DNA of 64,000 bases from Acetobacteraceae bacterium (GTDB taxonomy: Bacteria; Pseudomonadota; Alphaproteobacteria; Acetobacterales; Acetobacteraceae): the NCBI GenBank assembly GCA_003151425.1, contig PLXO01000023.1:1-64000 (forward strand), given 5' to 3'. Every line of letters starts with the position of its first letter. The stretch's first letter is position 1. The notes under the pieces were generated by a model that was not told the DNA's origin, did no database searches, and saw nothing but the letters and a program-made list of their open reading frames with translations. Both the position numbers and the translations under genes were made by a program. Below are positions 16,415-26,430 of the stretch, piece by piece.

Positions 16415-17614
16415 TCAGAACAGCGGCAGCGCCGGGACCCAGTCCGGTCGGGCGGGGTCGTAGAACTCGCTGATGCCACCTTCCTTTTCATAGAGCGCGT
16501 GGTAGCGAGCGAGCTTGTCGCGATCGAGCTCGACACCGAGGCCCGGGCCGTCCGGCACCCGCATGGAGCCGCTTTCGTAGACAAATGGCTCGGTGATAAG
16601 GTCGTCGAGCTGGTCGTGATAATGGCTGTCGATGGCATAGGTTATGTAGGGCGTGGCGGCGGCCAGATGCAGCATGGCCGAGGTGGAGATGCCGAGCTCG
16701 CGGTCGCTGTGCATGCCGATGCCGAGATTGAAGGCCTCGGCCACCGCGATCATCTTGCGGTTCTGCTGGAAACCACCCCAGTAATGCAGGTCGCTGAGAA
16801 TGACATCCACCGCACGCATGCGGATGCCCGGCGCCAGCTGGTCCCAGGCGACGAGGCACATGTTGGTCGCAAGCGGAATCGACACCGCCTTGCGGACCTG
16901 ACTCATGCCCTCGAGTGTCGCTGTCGGATCCTCGAGATATTCGAGGTCGATCCCGCTCGCCATCAGGCGGTGTCCGATGCGGATCGAGGTTTCCACCGAC
17001 CACGCGGCATTGGGATCCCAGCGCAGCGGGGCATCGGGGAAATCGGCGCGGATCAGCTCCAGCGCCTTGAATTCCTCGGCGGGGCGGTAGACGCCGCCCT
17101 TCAGCTTGATGGCGCGGAAGCCGTGCCGGGCGCAGAGCTCGCGGGTGCGCGCGGCGATGGCTTGCGGCGAGTCCTCGCCGCCAATGCCGGTCTTCGGATC
17201 GCGGTAGCGATAGAAGACATAGGCGCCAAACTCGATTCGGTCGCGCGTCTTGCCGCCGAGTAGCCGATAGACGGGCACGCCGAGGCTCTTGCCTGCCGCA
17301 TCGAGGCAGGCCATTTCGATGCCGGCGCGCACCACGGCGGGAATGGCCGTTTCGTAGCCGATGCAGAACACCGCAAAGCGACGCATCAGCAGGCCGACAT
17401 CGAGCGCGTCGAGGCCGATGACGAAGGGACGCGCCGTTTCGATGGCGTGCTCGATGCCGGCGCCGCCATATGTCTCCCCGAGGCCGATGATGCCGTCCTC
17501 GGTGACGACCTCGATGATGCCGCGCGTGGTGCCGGTCTCCACGCCGCAGGCCCAGCGCAGCGTGGCCTCAAACGGGACGTTCACCGACGTTATGCGGAGG
17601 TCAACGATCTTCAT
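16415..17614 (-). CDS. Enolase-superfamily sugar-acid dehydratase (glucarate dehydratase-like)
   Basis: This 399-residue mandelate-racemase/glucarate-dehydratase family enzyme abstracts an alpha proton of an acid sugar and eliminates water. Visible features are the KxK base (IKLKGG), metal ligands Asp in RWDPNAAW, Glu in LEYLEDP and Asn in LATNMCL (Asn is diagnostic for the glucarate-dehydratase branch), and a terminal GMHSDRELGIST. The ATG overlaps the stop of the MlrC-like gene by four bases (ATGA), so the two are coupled. Substrate specificity cannot be fixed by eye. Confidence 0.82.
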   Translation of the reverse strand: MKIVDLRITSVNVPFEATLRWACGVETGTTRGIIEVVTEDGIIGLGETYGGAGIEHAIETARPFVIGLDALDVGLLMRRFAVFCIGYETAIPAVVRAGIEMACLDAAGKSLGVPVYRLLGGKTRDRIEFGAYVFYRYRDPKTGIGGEDSPQAIAARTRELCARHGFRAIKLKGGVYRPAEEFKALELIRADFPDAPLRWDPNAAWSVETSIRIGHRLMASGIDLEYLEDPTATLEGMSQVRKAVSIPLATNMCLVAWDQLAPGIRMRAVDVILSDLHYWGGFQQNRKMIAVAEAFNLGIGMHSDRELGISTSAMLHLAAATPYITYAIDSHYHDQLDDLITEPFVYESGSMRVPDGPGLGVELDRDKLARYHALYEKEGGISEFYDPARPDWVPALPLF

Positions 17615-19092
17615 TGGCCAGCCTCGTTGTAGTCGACGGGATAGAGCGGGCGCGTGACGTTGCGAAAACGGAGCCGCCGCATGTTGCCCGCCGTGGCGCC
17701 AGGCGTATCAGCGGCGACAATGCGGTCGGCATGCGGGCCGAAGGCGACGCGGAAATGGGACGAGGATTTCACGAACACCAGCGCCGCTTGCCGCAGCGGC
17801 AGGCCGACCGAGGTGTACATGCCCGTGTCCCACTCGAAGCTTGGCAGGGTGCGCAGCGCCAGGCGGATGTCGCCGATGGCGACGACGGCCGTTGGCCCGA
17901 AATTCGCGTCGAGCCCCTGCGCGCCGGCATCGTGCTGGGTGAACACGCCGTCGGTAAGCGCGCGAACGCGGCCGGTGACGCGGACGGGCTCGCCGTCGCC
18001 AGAGAGCCTGTGTCCGACGCTGAGCGTGACGGTGACCCCGATCCCCGCCGCGACCGCCTGCGCAACGGCTTCGGCATCGACAAGTGCCAGATACGAAAGC
18101 CGCCCGGCCCTGTCGGCACCGGCGGAAAGCAGCGCGCGCAGTACCGCGGTGTTGTCGCCCGCCGCGCCGCCCGACGGCCCATCCCCGGTGTCCCCGACGA
18201 TGGTGGTGCCCTCGCTGGTGAGGCCGATGCGCACAGCCTCGTCGAGCGGCGTAAGATCGGGGATGAACGCTTGGCGCGCGTCCCACGCCGTGGCGGCAAG
18301 CTCCTCCGCGGCGTCACGCGCGGCCTCGGCATCGCCGTCGGTGCAGACGAGGGCAGCGAAACCGAGATCGGGCACATCGATCCAGGGCTGGACGGGAAAC
18401 AACGAGGCGTGCAGCACGCGCCCGGCATCCTCCATGGCGCGGGCGGCGGCGACGATGTCCGACAGCGGCGGCTCGGCCGTGCGGGCATTGACGGGGCTGA
18501 CGATCATGTGCCGCTTGGCCAGCGCCATCGTCGGCCGCCGGCGCCCGGCGAGCGTATCCAGCATCAGCCCGGCGACGCGCTCACCGGTTTCGTACATGTC
18601 GATGTGCGGATATTCGCGGTAGCCGATGAGGAACGTTCCGGGCTGCAGCATGCGCGCCGTGATGTGGCCGTGCAGATCGAGCGACACGCCGATCGGCCGC
18701 CCGGTGGGAAGGATGGCGCGCATCCGCTCGATGATCTCGCCCTCGGCATCGGGATTGTCCTCCACGACCATGGCGCCGTGCAGCGCCAGCAGCAGCCCGT
18801 CCAACCGCCCCGCGTCCCGCAGGCGCTGCTCCATTTCGCCCACCAGCGTATCGAACGCGGCGCGCGTGACCGGACCGTTGGACCCGGCATGTCCGGCGAG
18901 CAGTGGAACTGCCTCGGCGCCGGCTGCGCGGAGCACCTCGAAGAACGCGGGAACCTCGACGCGTGCGGCGCCGTAGCCGGTGAGCATCTCCGCCCCGCGA
19001 TGCAGGTAGACTGAACGGAAGGTGTCGAGATCCGTACGGAAGGGGACAAAGGTGTTGGCTTCCTGCATGAGGGAGCCGACGGCGATGCGCAT
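17611..19092 (-). CDS. MlrC/M81-family metallohydrolase
   Basis: 493 residues beginning MRIAVGSLMQEANTFVPFRTD, the characteristic start of M81/MlrC proteins. MlrC was described in microcystin breakdown, but most relatives are uncharacterised hydrolases encoded beside peptide ABC transporters. Family features are LLLALHGAMVVEDNPDAEGE, RPIGVSLDLHGHITARML, YREYPHIDMYETGERV and GDTGDGPSGGAAGDNT. The ATG at 19092 follows GGGAGACAGGAA. Downstream it overlaps the glucarate-dehydratase-like gene; upstream, after 243 bases, is a peptide-type binding protein on the same strand. Confidence 0.83.
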   Translation of the reverse strand: MRIAVGSLMQEANTFVPFRTDLDTFRSVYLHRGAEMLTGYGAARVEVPAFFEVLRAAGAEAVPLLAGHAGSNGPVTRAAFDTLVGEMEQRLRDAGRLDGLLLALHGAMVVEDNPDAEGEIIERMRAILPTGRPIGVSLDLHGHITARMLQPGTFLIGYREYPHIDMYETGERVAGLMLDTLAGRRRPTMALAKRHMIVSPVNARTAEPPLSDIVAAARAMEDAGRVLHASLFPVQPWIDVPDLGFAALVCTDGDAEAARDAAEELAATAWDARQAFIPDLTPLDEAVRIGLTSEGTTIVGDTGDGPSGGAAGDNTAVLRALLSAGADRAGRLSYLALVDAEAVAQAVAAGIGVTVTLSVGHRLSGDGEPVRVTGRVRALTDGVFTQHDAGAQGLDANFGPTAVVAIGDIRLALRTLPSFEWDTGMYTSVGLPLRQAALVFVKSSSHFRVAFGPHADRIVAADTPGATAGNMRRLRFRNVTRPLYPVDYNEAGQ

Positions 19093-19335
19093 GGGTTCCT
19101 GTCTCCCTCGGCCGGCAGGCTGGTTGGGGCGAAAGTTGCGGTTGGAAGGATGGGAGTCAATGCGGGCGCGTGGATCGCGCCGGCATCCATCACCGAAGCT
19201 GCGGCGCCCGCCCCACGTTCCACGCGGCTGCAATCGGATCGTAATTGGATTCCAGGCCGCGATGGCGCGTCCCTGGCGCGCCGACACGCTTGCGCGTCAC
19301 CGCGGCCGATTAATACGACTCACCTGAACGTAATA

Positions 19336-20892
19336 TTACGCCGTCAGCTTGACGTTCCAGAAGGCGGGCGGCTGTGCGGACGTAAAGTTCTCCAGCTTCG
19401 TGCTGATGCCGTACAGCAGCTGATAATACCCGACCAACAGGCTCGGCACCTCCCGGTAGAACAACTCGTGCATCTTCGTCCATGCCGCCAACCGCGCCGT
19501 GTTGTCCGCGGCGGAGGTGAAAGCTTGCACTGCTGCGTGGATCCCCGGGGTATCCCACCAGCCCGCATAGTTGCGGTTGAACGGGCTGAACAGTGTCGGG
19601 TCCGGAAAGATCGGGCTGGAGGTCACGAAAGCCTCCCAGATACTGGCATCATTACGCCGTTGCAGCAGCGTCGCCCAGTCCATCACCTGCAGGTCCACTT
19701 TGAACCCGACCTCGGTCAGATTGGCCTCGGCGACCTGCGCGATCTTGAACATGTAGTCGTATTGCGCTGTGGTAAAGATACGGAACGGCTGGCCCTTGTA
19801 GCCGGCCTCCTTCAGCATCGCCGCCGCCTTTACCGGATCGTGCGCGTTGTAGCCCGGCGCATCCGCAATGTACAGTTCGGTGCCTTTCGGGTAGATCGAT
19901 CCTTCCAGCGTCCACACCGACGGTGGACCGAAGGCGGCCGCCATCATGTCAGACGGCGAGATCGCCGCCAGCGCGGCTCGGCGGATGCGCAGGTCGGCGG
20001 TAAGCCCCACTTTCGTGTTCATCACGATGATCGCCCAGCCCGGGACGATCATCGTACCCTGCTTGACGTTGGGCTTGTCCGCGAGCTTCGCATAGCTCTC
20101 GATCGTCAGCCCGTCGGCGAAATGGTACTGACCCGTGATCAGCCCATCCACCCGCGTCGTCGTGTTCGGAACCGGAATGAATCGCAGCTCGTCGATCAGC
20201 GCCTTCCGCTCGCCGAGGAAGCCGTTTGGCTTGCCCGTGGGGGAGGCGTATTTGTCGAAAGGGACAACGCGGATATAGCGGTCCGGCGCGTGCTCCACGA
20301 GCCGGTACGGGCCGGTACCGACAAACTCCTTGATCGGATCCATCGAGGACACGATGCGCTTCGGCATCACCGCGGCCGCTCCGTTGAACAGCGACAGCAG
20401 CGTCATCAGCGGGGAATAGGGCTGCTTCAGCGTGATGACCACGGTCTTTGCGTTCGACGCGGTGATGGTATCAACGAATGGTGCTGCCGCCTTCGCGCGC
20501 GCCGACAGTGTGAGCCAACGCTGCAACGTGGCAACGACATCGTCGGCCACCATGATCGTGCCGTCATGAAACGGCACGTTCTCGCGCAACGGAATGGTGT
20601 AGCGCATTCCGTCGGGTGAGATGTCGGGCATCGCCGCGGCCAGCACGGGGCCGATATGGAACAACGGATCCATATAATACAGAGTTTCGAACAAGTGCTG
20701 GTCGATCTGGTTCACCAGGTCGGCCAGCGTCAGCATCGGGTCGATCGAGCCGGGCTCTCCGATTACCGCGATATTGCCGGCACGTGCCGCGGCCGCCGGG
20801 CTGCTCTGTGCCAAGGTCGCGTGCACCGGCAGCAGCGAGGCTGCGGTCACGGCAAGGAATCGGCGGCGTTCCGGCGAGACGACCTTGTCCAT
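19336..20892 (-). CDS. Periplasmic substrate-binding protein, peptide/nickel family (SBP_bac_5)
   Basis: 518 residues. The Arg-rich N-terminus (SPERRRFLAVTAASLLPVHATLA) is a Tat-like signal. Family motifs include FETLYYMDPLFHIGPVLAAAMPDISPDG, RENVPFHDGT and GTGPYRLVEH. It is upstream of the MlrC-like and glucarate-dehydratase-like genes on the same strand, suggesting one uptake-plus-degradation unit. No permease or ATPase follows; it may share the permeases at 10497-12277. The 243-base gap after it has no gene, only a palindrome CGTAATATTACG (19329-19340) over its stop codon. Confidence 0.87.
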   Translation of the reverse strand: MDKVVSPERRRFLAVTAASLLPVHATLAQSSPAAAARAGNIAVIGEPGSIDPMLTLADLVNQIDQHLFETLYYMDPLFHIGPVLAAAMPDISPDGMRYTIPLRENVPFHDGTIMVADDVVATLQRWLTLSARAKAAAPFVDTITASNAKTVVITLKQPYSPLMTLLSLFNGAAAVMPKRIVSSMDPIKEFVGTGPYRLVEHAPDRYIRVVPFDKYASPTGKPNGFLGERKALIDELRFIPVPNTTTRVDGLITGQYHFADGLTIESYAKLADKPNVKQGTMIVPGWAIIVMNTKVGLTADLRIRRAALAAISPSDMMAAAFGPPSVWTLEGSIYPKGTELYIADAPGYNAHDPVKAAAMLKEAGYKGQPFRIFTTAQYDYMFKIAQVAEANLTEVGFKVDLQVMDWATLLQRRNDASIWEAFVTSSPIFPDPTLFSPFNRNYAGWWDTPGIHAAVQAFTSAADNTARLAAWTKMHELFYREVPSLLVGYYQLLYGISTKLENFTSAQPPAFWNVKLTA

Positions 20893-20950
20893 GCACTCCT
20901 CCGTATGTGCGCCGAAAGCCCGATTCTCCGCCTGACCGCCTGAAATCGTT

Positions 20951-21026
20951 TGGCGTCCCGTGCGGGATTCGAACCCGCGTTGCCGCCGTGAGAGGGCGGC
21001 GTCCTGGGCCTCTAGACGAACGGGAC
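20951..21026 (-). tRNA. tRNA-Glu (CUC anticodon)
   Basis: Read on the minus strand the 76-base sequence folds as a full cloverleaf. The acceptor stem GTCCCGT pairs with ACGGGAC, with discriminator G and encoded CCA. The anticodon stem-loop is CCGCC-CTCTCAC-GGCGG with anticodon CTC, and the T arm contains GGTTCGAATCC. It closely follows the bacterial tRNA-Glu consensus (TTCGTCTAGAGGCC D-arm region). Confidence 0.97.
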
Positions 21027-21178
21027 CACGGCCAAGGCGCGGGTTCTAGGCCAGAGGCGGGATGACTTCAAGCCGCAGCTTGTGCCGGGTTCCCGAACAC
21101 ACCAATGGCCGCGGCTTGCGCAGCGCGGCACCGCGACGCAGCATCACGCGAAACGCCGCCCGGAGGTAAGCCGTCCCC

Positions 21179-22159
21179 ATGCCCACCATCGTCCTGTGTC
21201 GCCCGCTGCACGCTAGCGGCATGGCATTGCTCGAAGCCCGCCACGACGTGACCCTTCGCCAGCTCGCCCGTCCCGGTCCCGCCGAGCTGGCGGCTGCCGT
21301 TCCGGGCGCGCACGCCGTCCTGGTGGGTCTGGAGAAGGTCGACGAGAAGCTGCTCGATCGGGCACCCGAGTTGAAAGTCGTCTCTCGTTTCGGCGTCGGC
21401 TACGACACGGTGGACATCGCGGCCTGCACGCGCCGCGGCGTCGTGGTCGGCGTCACCAACGGCGGCAACGATCTTGCGGTCGCCGAGCACACGATGATGC
21501 TGCTGCTAGCGGTGGCACGCCGCACCATCGAGATGGACGCCAGCGTGCGTGCCGGCGGCTGGATGATCCGCGAAGGCCGGCCGATGGGCGAGCTGGCCGG
21601 CCGCACCGTCCTGGTGGTCGGCTATGGCCGCATCGGCACCCGCGTCGCTCGCCTCTGCGCCGCGTTCGGCATGCGGGTCATGGTCCGCGACCCCGCCTTC
21701 CCGGTGCCGCGCATTGCTGCCGACGGCCACATCCCGGTGACCGACGTCGCCGCCGCGCTGCCGGAGGTCGATGTGCTGACGCTGCACTGTCCGCTCGACG
21801 AAACGACCCACCATATGATCAACCGCGAGATGCTTGGGCTGATGAAGCCGACCGCCTGGCTGATCAATGCCGCGCGTGGCCCGCTGGTGGATGAGGCGGC
21901 GCTGGTCGCGGCGCTGAGCACTGGAAGGCTGGAGGCGGCCGGCCTGGACGTGCAACTGCGCGAGCCGCCGGACCCGGCGAACAAGCTGCTGCACCTGAAA
22001 AACGTCGTACTAAGCCCGCACAATGCCGCCGCGCCGATCGAATGCTACGAGAAGATGTCGATCCGCGCGGCGAAGAACATGCTGGAGGCATTCGACGGCG
22101 TGCTGGACCCGGGCTACGTGGTGAACCCGGAGACGTTGCCGAATCGTCGCAACGTTTGA
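21179..22159 (+). CDS. D-isomer-specific 2-hydroxyacid dehydrogenase
   Basis: A 326-residue NAD(P)-dependent oxidoreductase interconverting 2-oxoacids and D-2-hydroxyacids. Motifs are the nucleotide loop VLVVGYGRIGTRVA, the substrate region VSRFGVGYDTVD, the catalytic Arg in NAARGPLVDE and the catalytic His in LSPHNAAAP. Phosphoglycerate dehydrogenase-like or hydroxypyruvate reductase activities are possible. The ATG at 21179 has GGAGG upstream. It stands alone between the tRNA gene and the convergent TauE permease. Confidence 0.87.
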   Translation: MPTIVLCRPLHASGMALLEARHDVTLRQLARPGPAELAAAVPGAHAVLVGLEKVDEKLLDRAPELKVVSRFGVGYDTVDIAACTRRGVVVGVTNGGNDLAVAEHTMMLLLAVARRTIEMDASVRAGGWMIREGRPMGELAGRTVLVVGYGRIGTRVARLCAAFGMRVMVRDPAFPVPRIAADGHIPVTDVAAALPEVDVLTLHCPLDETTHHMINREMLGLMKPTAWLINAARGPLVDEAALVAALSTGRLEAAGLDVQLREPPDPANKLLHLKNVVLSPHNAAAPIECYEKMSIRAAKNMLEAFDGVLDPGYVVNPETLPNRRNV

Positions 22160-22196
22160 TCCCTGCGTCCGACCCGCCGTGTTCCGACTCGCAGTA

Positions 22197-22945
22197 TCAG
22201 ACGCCGCGCAGGAAGAAGCTCAGGGTGATGGCGCCGGAGATCGCTATCACGCCGGCGCCAACCAACGCTCGTCCAGCCGCAGCGCCACCCACGCGCCGAC
22301 ATAGCCGCCGATCGCAGCGGTGAACAGCATGGCCAGCGTCTGCGGCCAGACCACTGCGCCGGCGCCGACGAAATACAGCACCGCTACCCCGTTCATCGCG
22401 CCGACCAGCACGGTCTTCGTCGGGTTCATCTGCCGCAGGTCGCCGGCACCCAGTAGTCCCCAGACCGCCATCATCGTGATTCCAACCGCGCCGCCGAAAT
22501 AGCCGCCATAGACGGCGAGCATGAACTGTGCGGCGAGTGTCGTGCCGCGGCCGATGCGCAGTACGCGCCGCAACGCCGTGCCGACCCGGCGGCCGAACGC
22601 GAAGGCCAGGGTCGCCAGCAGCAGCCACGGTACCAGTACGTTGAAGGCGCCCGGTGGTGTCGCCAGCAGCAGCACCGCACCCAAAAGGCCGCCCGCCACG
22701 CTCACCGTCAGCAGAACCGGCAGCGTCACGCCGCCGATCCCCGACAGCGCGTGGCGATAGGTCCAGCCGCTGGTGACGGCGCCGGGGAACAGCGCCACGC
22801 TGGAGGCATTGGCATAGACCGGTGGGACGCCGGTAACGATCAGGGCGGGGAAACTGACGAACGAGCCGCCGCTGGCCGCCGCGTTCATCGCACCGGCCAG
22901 GAAGCCCGCTCCGGCCAGCAGCAAGGTTCGCATGGACGCGTGCAT
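22197..22945 (-). CDS. TauE/SafE-family permease with a frameshifted C-terminus
   Basis: This is an integral membrane protein of the TauE/SafE family, proposed exporters of sulfite or organosulfonates and other anions. Family features include the N-terminal AGAGFLAGAMNAAASGGSFVSFPAL and the mid-protein AVYGGYFGGAVGITMMAV. The frame stops at 22247 after ERWLAPA, while the family-like last membrane span (VGAGVIAISGAITLSFFL) continues in another frame to 22197. One base appears missing near 22262. The shortened product lacks its last span if the sequence is correct. The start may be the ATG at 22945 or 22933; neither has a strong ribosome site. Confidence 0.75.
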
Positions 22946-23046
22946 GCACGCAGCGCGGGCGCGCAGCAATCCCGGATAGCGCCGTCTCGTTTCGGAGGTT
23001 GTCGAACGATCGGGGTTGAACGATCTGGGTCGAACCGGGATCGTGC

Positions 23047-23080
23047 CCGATACGGGATGGCGTCCGATACGGGATGGCGG
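23047..23080. repeat. Tandem duplication of 17 bases
   Basis: CCGATACGGGATGGCG followed by T or G occurs twice back to back (23047-23063 and 23064-23080) in the 304-base gap between the TauE-like and macro-domain genes. No gene is supported in the gap. Looser repeats of GAACGATC lie just before, near 23003-23025. This may be a regulator site of the TauE gene or a small minisatellite. Confidence 0.5.
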
Positions 23081-23249
23081 TTGGTAGTATGTTTGGCGGC
23101 GTGTTCGCGCGGCAAGCCGAGTTAGCATTACGATTTGGCCAGAGTTATGGGAAAATTTGTCATGGCGGGCCGGCAGGTCGGGTTCGCCGTGAGCACCGCC
23201 GCGCCGGGTCGGTCCCACCACGCACGGCCCGGCGCGACGCACAAGCGCG

Positions 23250-23774
23250 TTACGCCTGCGATACCACCTCGCGCAGGGCCGCCTGCAATGCACCCAGCAC
23301 CTCGGCGCTGAAGCCCACGAACACCACGCACATGATCGATGCTTCGTCGCGCAGCACCGCGGTCGTTTCGGCCACGGCGATCCGCGCCGCCGCCTGGATC
23401 GGATAGCCATACACGCCGCAACTGATCGCCGGGAAGGCGATCGAGCCGACGCCATGCGCGATGGCGAGTTTCAGGCTCTCGCGGTAGCAACTGGCAAGCA
23501 GGTCGGGCTCGCCGTGACTGCCGCCGCGCCAGATCGGTCCGACCGTGTGGATGACATGGCGCGCCGGCAGCCGATAACCCTTGGTGATGCGTGCCTGGCC
23601 GGTCGGGCAGCCGCCGAGTGTGCGGCATTCGGCCAGTAGCTCGGGGCCGGCGGCGCGATGGATCGCCCCGTCCACGCCGCCGCCGCCCAACAGCGTCTGG
23701 TTGGCGGCGTTGACGATCGCATCCACCGCGAGGCGAGTGATGTCGGCCGCCAGCACCGCGAGCTGTGTGCTCAT
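23250..23774 (-). CDS. Macro-domain protein (O-acetyl-ADP-ribose deacetylase-like)
   Basis: 174 residues consisting of one macro domain. The ADP-ribose loop and catalytic region [26 protein letters not shown] and the second loop [12 protein letters not shown] are intact, as in YmdB-type enzymes that hydrolyse O-acetyl-ADP-ribose or remove ADP-ribose from proteins. It appears to be a single gene; the start ATG at 23774 has only a weak ribosome site. Confidence 0.9.
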   Translation of the reverse strand: MSTQLAVLAADITRLAVDAIVNAANQTLLGGGGVDGAIHRAAGPELLAECRTLGGCPTGQARITKGYRLPARHVIHTVGPIWRGGSHGEPDLLASCYRESLKLAIAHGVGSIAFPAISCGVYGYPIQAAARIAVAETTAVLRDEASIMCVVFVGFSAEVLGALQAALREVVSQA

Positions 23775-24060
23775 GTCAGACGTCGTTCGCGGTAAAGACG
23801 TTCGTGACGTTGTGGTCAAGCAGGCCAGCGCAAGAGCCGGCTGCGGCTGCACACCGACGAAAGCCGCATGTATGACGCAGCCGGCCAAGTTTGCCACGCA
23901 TGAGGCGGTGAGGTGGTGGGTCGGCTTGGAAGTCGACCGCCGAGCCATTGCGGACATTGGCCCGTCGGCCCACGTAGCCGACCGGTGGAAAGCAGCGTCA
24001 TGGTTGCTTCCGATCTTCGCTGTAGACTAGGATCGGTAGCGATATGTGAGGGGATCGCGT

Positions 24061-24522
24061 ATGCCGCTTTCGCTGGACCGCCGTAGCTTCCTGCAACGCT
24101 CGGCCGAGGTTGGCGGTTCGCTGCTGACATGCAGCATTCCGCTTGATCGCTCCGGCCATGCCGCTCCCGTACGGATCGATGCGCCGGTGGTTGACCAGAT
24201 CATTGTCCGCGAGATCACCGACAATACGCACGACATCTTCCTCCGCGGGGCGGAACTGCCCGGTCTTGCGGTCGGCCGCGTGGGATTTCCTGAGGCGCCG
24301 CAAGGCAAGACCCTCGAGAGTGAGTGGGGGTTGACATTGCACGTCCGGTCCCGAAAAGGCCAGGAGACGCACCGCTATCTGCTCGACTTCGGCTTCACCC
24401 CCGACGCCGGGCGAACCAAGCCGGCCAACACCACCTCTACCGAGACCCTGCGCAGCATGGTCTTAAGCGCCGATATATCAACGAGCCGCAGATCGTTGAT
24501 GCTTTCGACAAACATGTCGTGA
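24061..24522 (+). pseudogene. MBL-fold hydrolase, 3'-truncated
   Basis: The ATG at 24061 (GAGGGG upstream) opens a protein with a twin-arginine-like signal (LDRRSFLQRSAEVGGSLLTC). It then matches the N-terminus of a family of Tat-exported metallo-beta-lactamase-fold hydrolases: DQIIVREITDNTHDIFLRGAELPGL and YLLDFGFTPD. Just before the HxHxDH metal motif should appear the similarity ends, and about 30 unrelated residues lead to a stop at 24522. The metal-binding core is missing, so it should be inactive. In another frame after 24460 a coherent-looking stretch (RRYINEPQIVDAFDKHVV) may be the remnant of something else. Confidence 0.6.
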
Positions 24523-24550
24523 AAGTGGTCCTGTGTCGTGCAACCGCGCC

Positions 24551-26245
24551 CTATGCCGTCGCCGCTTCCTGCACCCCCAGCTCCGCCGTCATCCGCTCAC
24601 GCATGATGAATTTCTGCATCTTGCCGGTCACCGTCATCGGGAAGTCGTCGACGAAACGAATGTGCCGCGGCACCTTGTAGTGCGCGATCTGGTCGCGGCA
24701 GAACTCACGCACCTCATCCGCCGTCAACGTCTCCCCAGCACGGACCTTGACCCAGGCGCACAGCTCCTCACCGAGCCGCGTATCCGGCACGCCGAACACC
24801 TGCACATCCTGGATCTTCGGGTGACGGTACAGAAACTCCTCGACCTCGCGCGGATAGATGTTCTCCCCGCCCCTGATCACCATGTCCTTGATGCGCCCGA
24901 CGATGTTGACGTAGCCCTCGGCATCCATCGTCGCCAGATCGCCGGTGTGCATCCAGCGCGCCGCGTCGATCGCCTGCTCGGTGCGCTCCGGCTCGTCCCA
25001 ATAGCCGCGCATCACCGAATAACCGCGCGTGCACAGCTCGCCCGAGGTGCCGCGCGGAACGATCCGGCCCTCGGCATCCACGATCTTCACCTCCACGTGC
25101 GGGTGCACCCGTCCGACCGTGCTGGTCCGCCGCGCCACCGGATCGTCGGTCGTGGTTTGCGTGCTGACCGGGCTCGTTTCGGTCATGCCATAGGCGATGG
25201 TGATTTCCGACAGGTGCATCTGCGCCATGCAGCGGCGCATGACCTCGATCGGACAGGGCGCACCGGCCATGATGCCGGTACGCAACGACGACAGGTCGAA
25301 GCCGGCGAACTCCGGATGTTCCAGTTGCGCGATGAACATCGTCGGCACGCCGTGCAGACCGGTGCAGCGTTCCTCGGCCACCGTCTGCAACGTCACCAGC
25401 GGATCGAAACCCTCGCCTGGATAGACCATCGCCGTGCCGTGCGTGGTGCAGGCCAGGTTGCCCAGCACCATGCCGAAGCAATGATACAGCGGCACCGGAA
25501 TGCACAAACTGTCCTGCGGCGTCAGCTTCATCGCCTCGCCGATGAAGAAGCCGTTGTTGATGATGTTGTGATGCGTCAGCGTCGCCCCTTTCGGCGCGCC
25601 GGTCGTGCCTGACGTGAACTGGATATTGATCGGCTCGTCGAATTGCAGCTTCGGCGCCAGCGCGGCCAGGTGCGCGCGGTGCGAGGCGGCGCCCATATCA
25701 TACAGGCTGTCGAAGCCGATGAACCCCGGCGCGGCGGCGGGACCGATCTGGATTGCCATCTCCAACTTCGGAAACTTCGCAGCACTCAGCCGACCGGCCT
25801 GTGCCGAGGCCAGTTCCGGCGCCAGTGTGGTGAGCATGCCGACATAGTCCGAGCTCTTGAACGACGTCGCGGTAATCAGTGCGCGGCAGCCGACCTTGTT
25901 CAGCGCGTAGTCCAGCTCCGCCAGGCGATAGGCGGGGTTGATGTTCACCAGGATCAGCCCGGCCTTGGCGGTGGCGAACTGGGTCACCACCCACTCGGCG
26001 TTGTTGGGCGACCAGATGCCGACGCGCTCGCCGGGCTGCAGCCCCAGCGCGACCAGGCCCGCCGCGAAGGCATCGACTTTCTCCCCCAGCTCGCGATAGC
26101 TCCAGCGAATGCCCTGCTGGCGCACGATCAGCCCGGGGCGATCGCCCCAGGTGGCCACGGTACGATCGAAGCTGGCGCCGATCGTTTCGCCAATCAGCGG
26201 GATGTCGCTGGCGCCGTGCGCGTAGCTCTCGATGGACGCGGACAT
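24551..26245 (-). CDS. AMP-binding acyl-CoA synthetase
   Basis: 564 residues with the complete set of acyl-CoA synthetase motifs: P-loop [53 protein letters not shown] and the C-terminal catalytic Lys in TVTGKMQKF. It activates a fatty or related carboxylic acid to its CoA thioester with ATP, at the membrane or in the cytoplasm. The ATG at 26245 follows GGGGAGC. Not obviously in an operon; the haloacid-dehalogenase gene lies upstream on the same strand after 185 bases. Confidence 0.92.
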   Translation of the reverse strand: MSASIESYAHGASDIPLIGETIGASFDRTVATWGDRPGLIVRQQGIRWSYRELGEKVDAFAAGLVALGLQPGERVGIWSPNNAEWVVTQFATAKAGLILVNINPAYRLAELDYALNKVGCRALITATSFKSSDYVGMLTTLAPELASAQAGRLSAAKFPKLEMAIQIGPAAAPGFIGFDSLYDMGAASHRAHLAALAPKLQFDEPINIQFTSGTTGAPKGATLTHHNIINNGFFIGEAMKLTPQDSLCIPVPLYHCFGMVLGNLACTTHGTAMVYPGEGFDPLVTLQTVAEERCTGLHGVPTMFIAQLEHPEFAGFDLSSLRTGIMAGAPCPIEVMRRCMAQMHLSEITIAYGMTETSPVSTQTTTDDPVARRTSTVGRVHPHVEVKIVDAEGRIVPRGTSGELCTRGYSVMRGYWDEPERTEQAIDAARWMHTGDLATMDAEGYVNIVGRIKDMVIRGGENIYPREVEEFLYRHPKIQDVQVFGVPDTRLGEELCAWVKVRAGETLTADEVREFCRDQIAHYKVPRHIRFVDDFPMTVTGKMQKFIMRERMTAELGVQEAATA

Positions 26246-26430
26246 GGACGTGCTCCCCGGCAGAAATGCGTTGCGAGGCATTGTGCGGCGGGTGCGGGGG
26301 CGGTTCAATCAGGCTGTTGAAACTGTCCTTGGCGCAACCCTCACCCGGCGACATCCCGCGCGCCGCCTAGATCCGCTTGGCGGCCGAAGCCCGCAAAAAG
26401 CAACGGCGGTGTACGCAGTCCCTGCTTGGT

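Noticed and set aside
23816-24045. Possible small gene between the macro-domain and MBL-fold genes
   Set aside because: The frames are short, lack ribosome sites and show no conserved features; the 286-base gap is left unannotated.
24533-25612. A 359-codon plus-strand frame opposite the acyl-CoA synthetase
   Set aside because: It is antisense to a gene with all catalytic motifs and has no recognisable domain.
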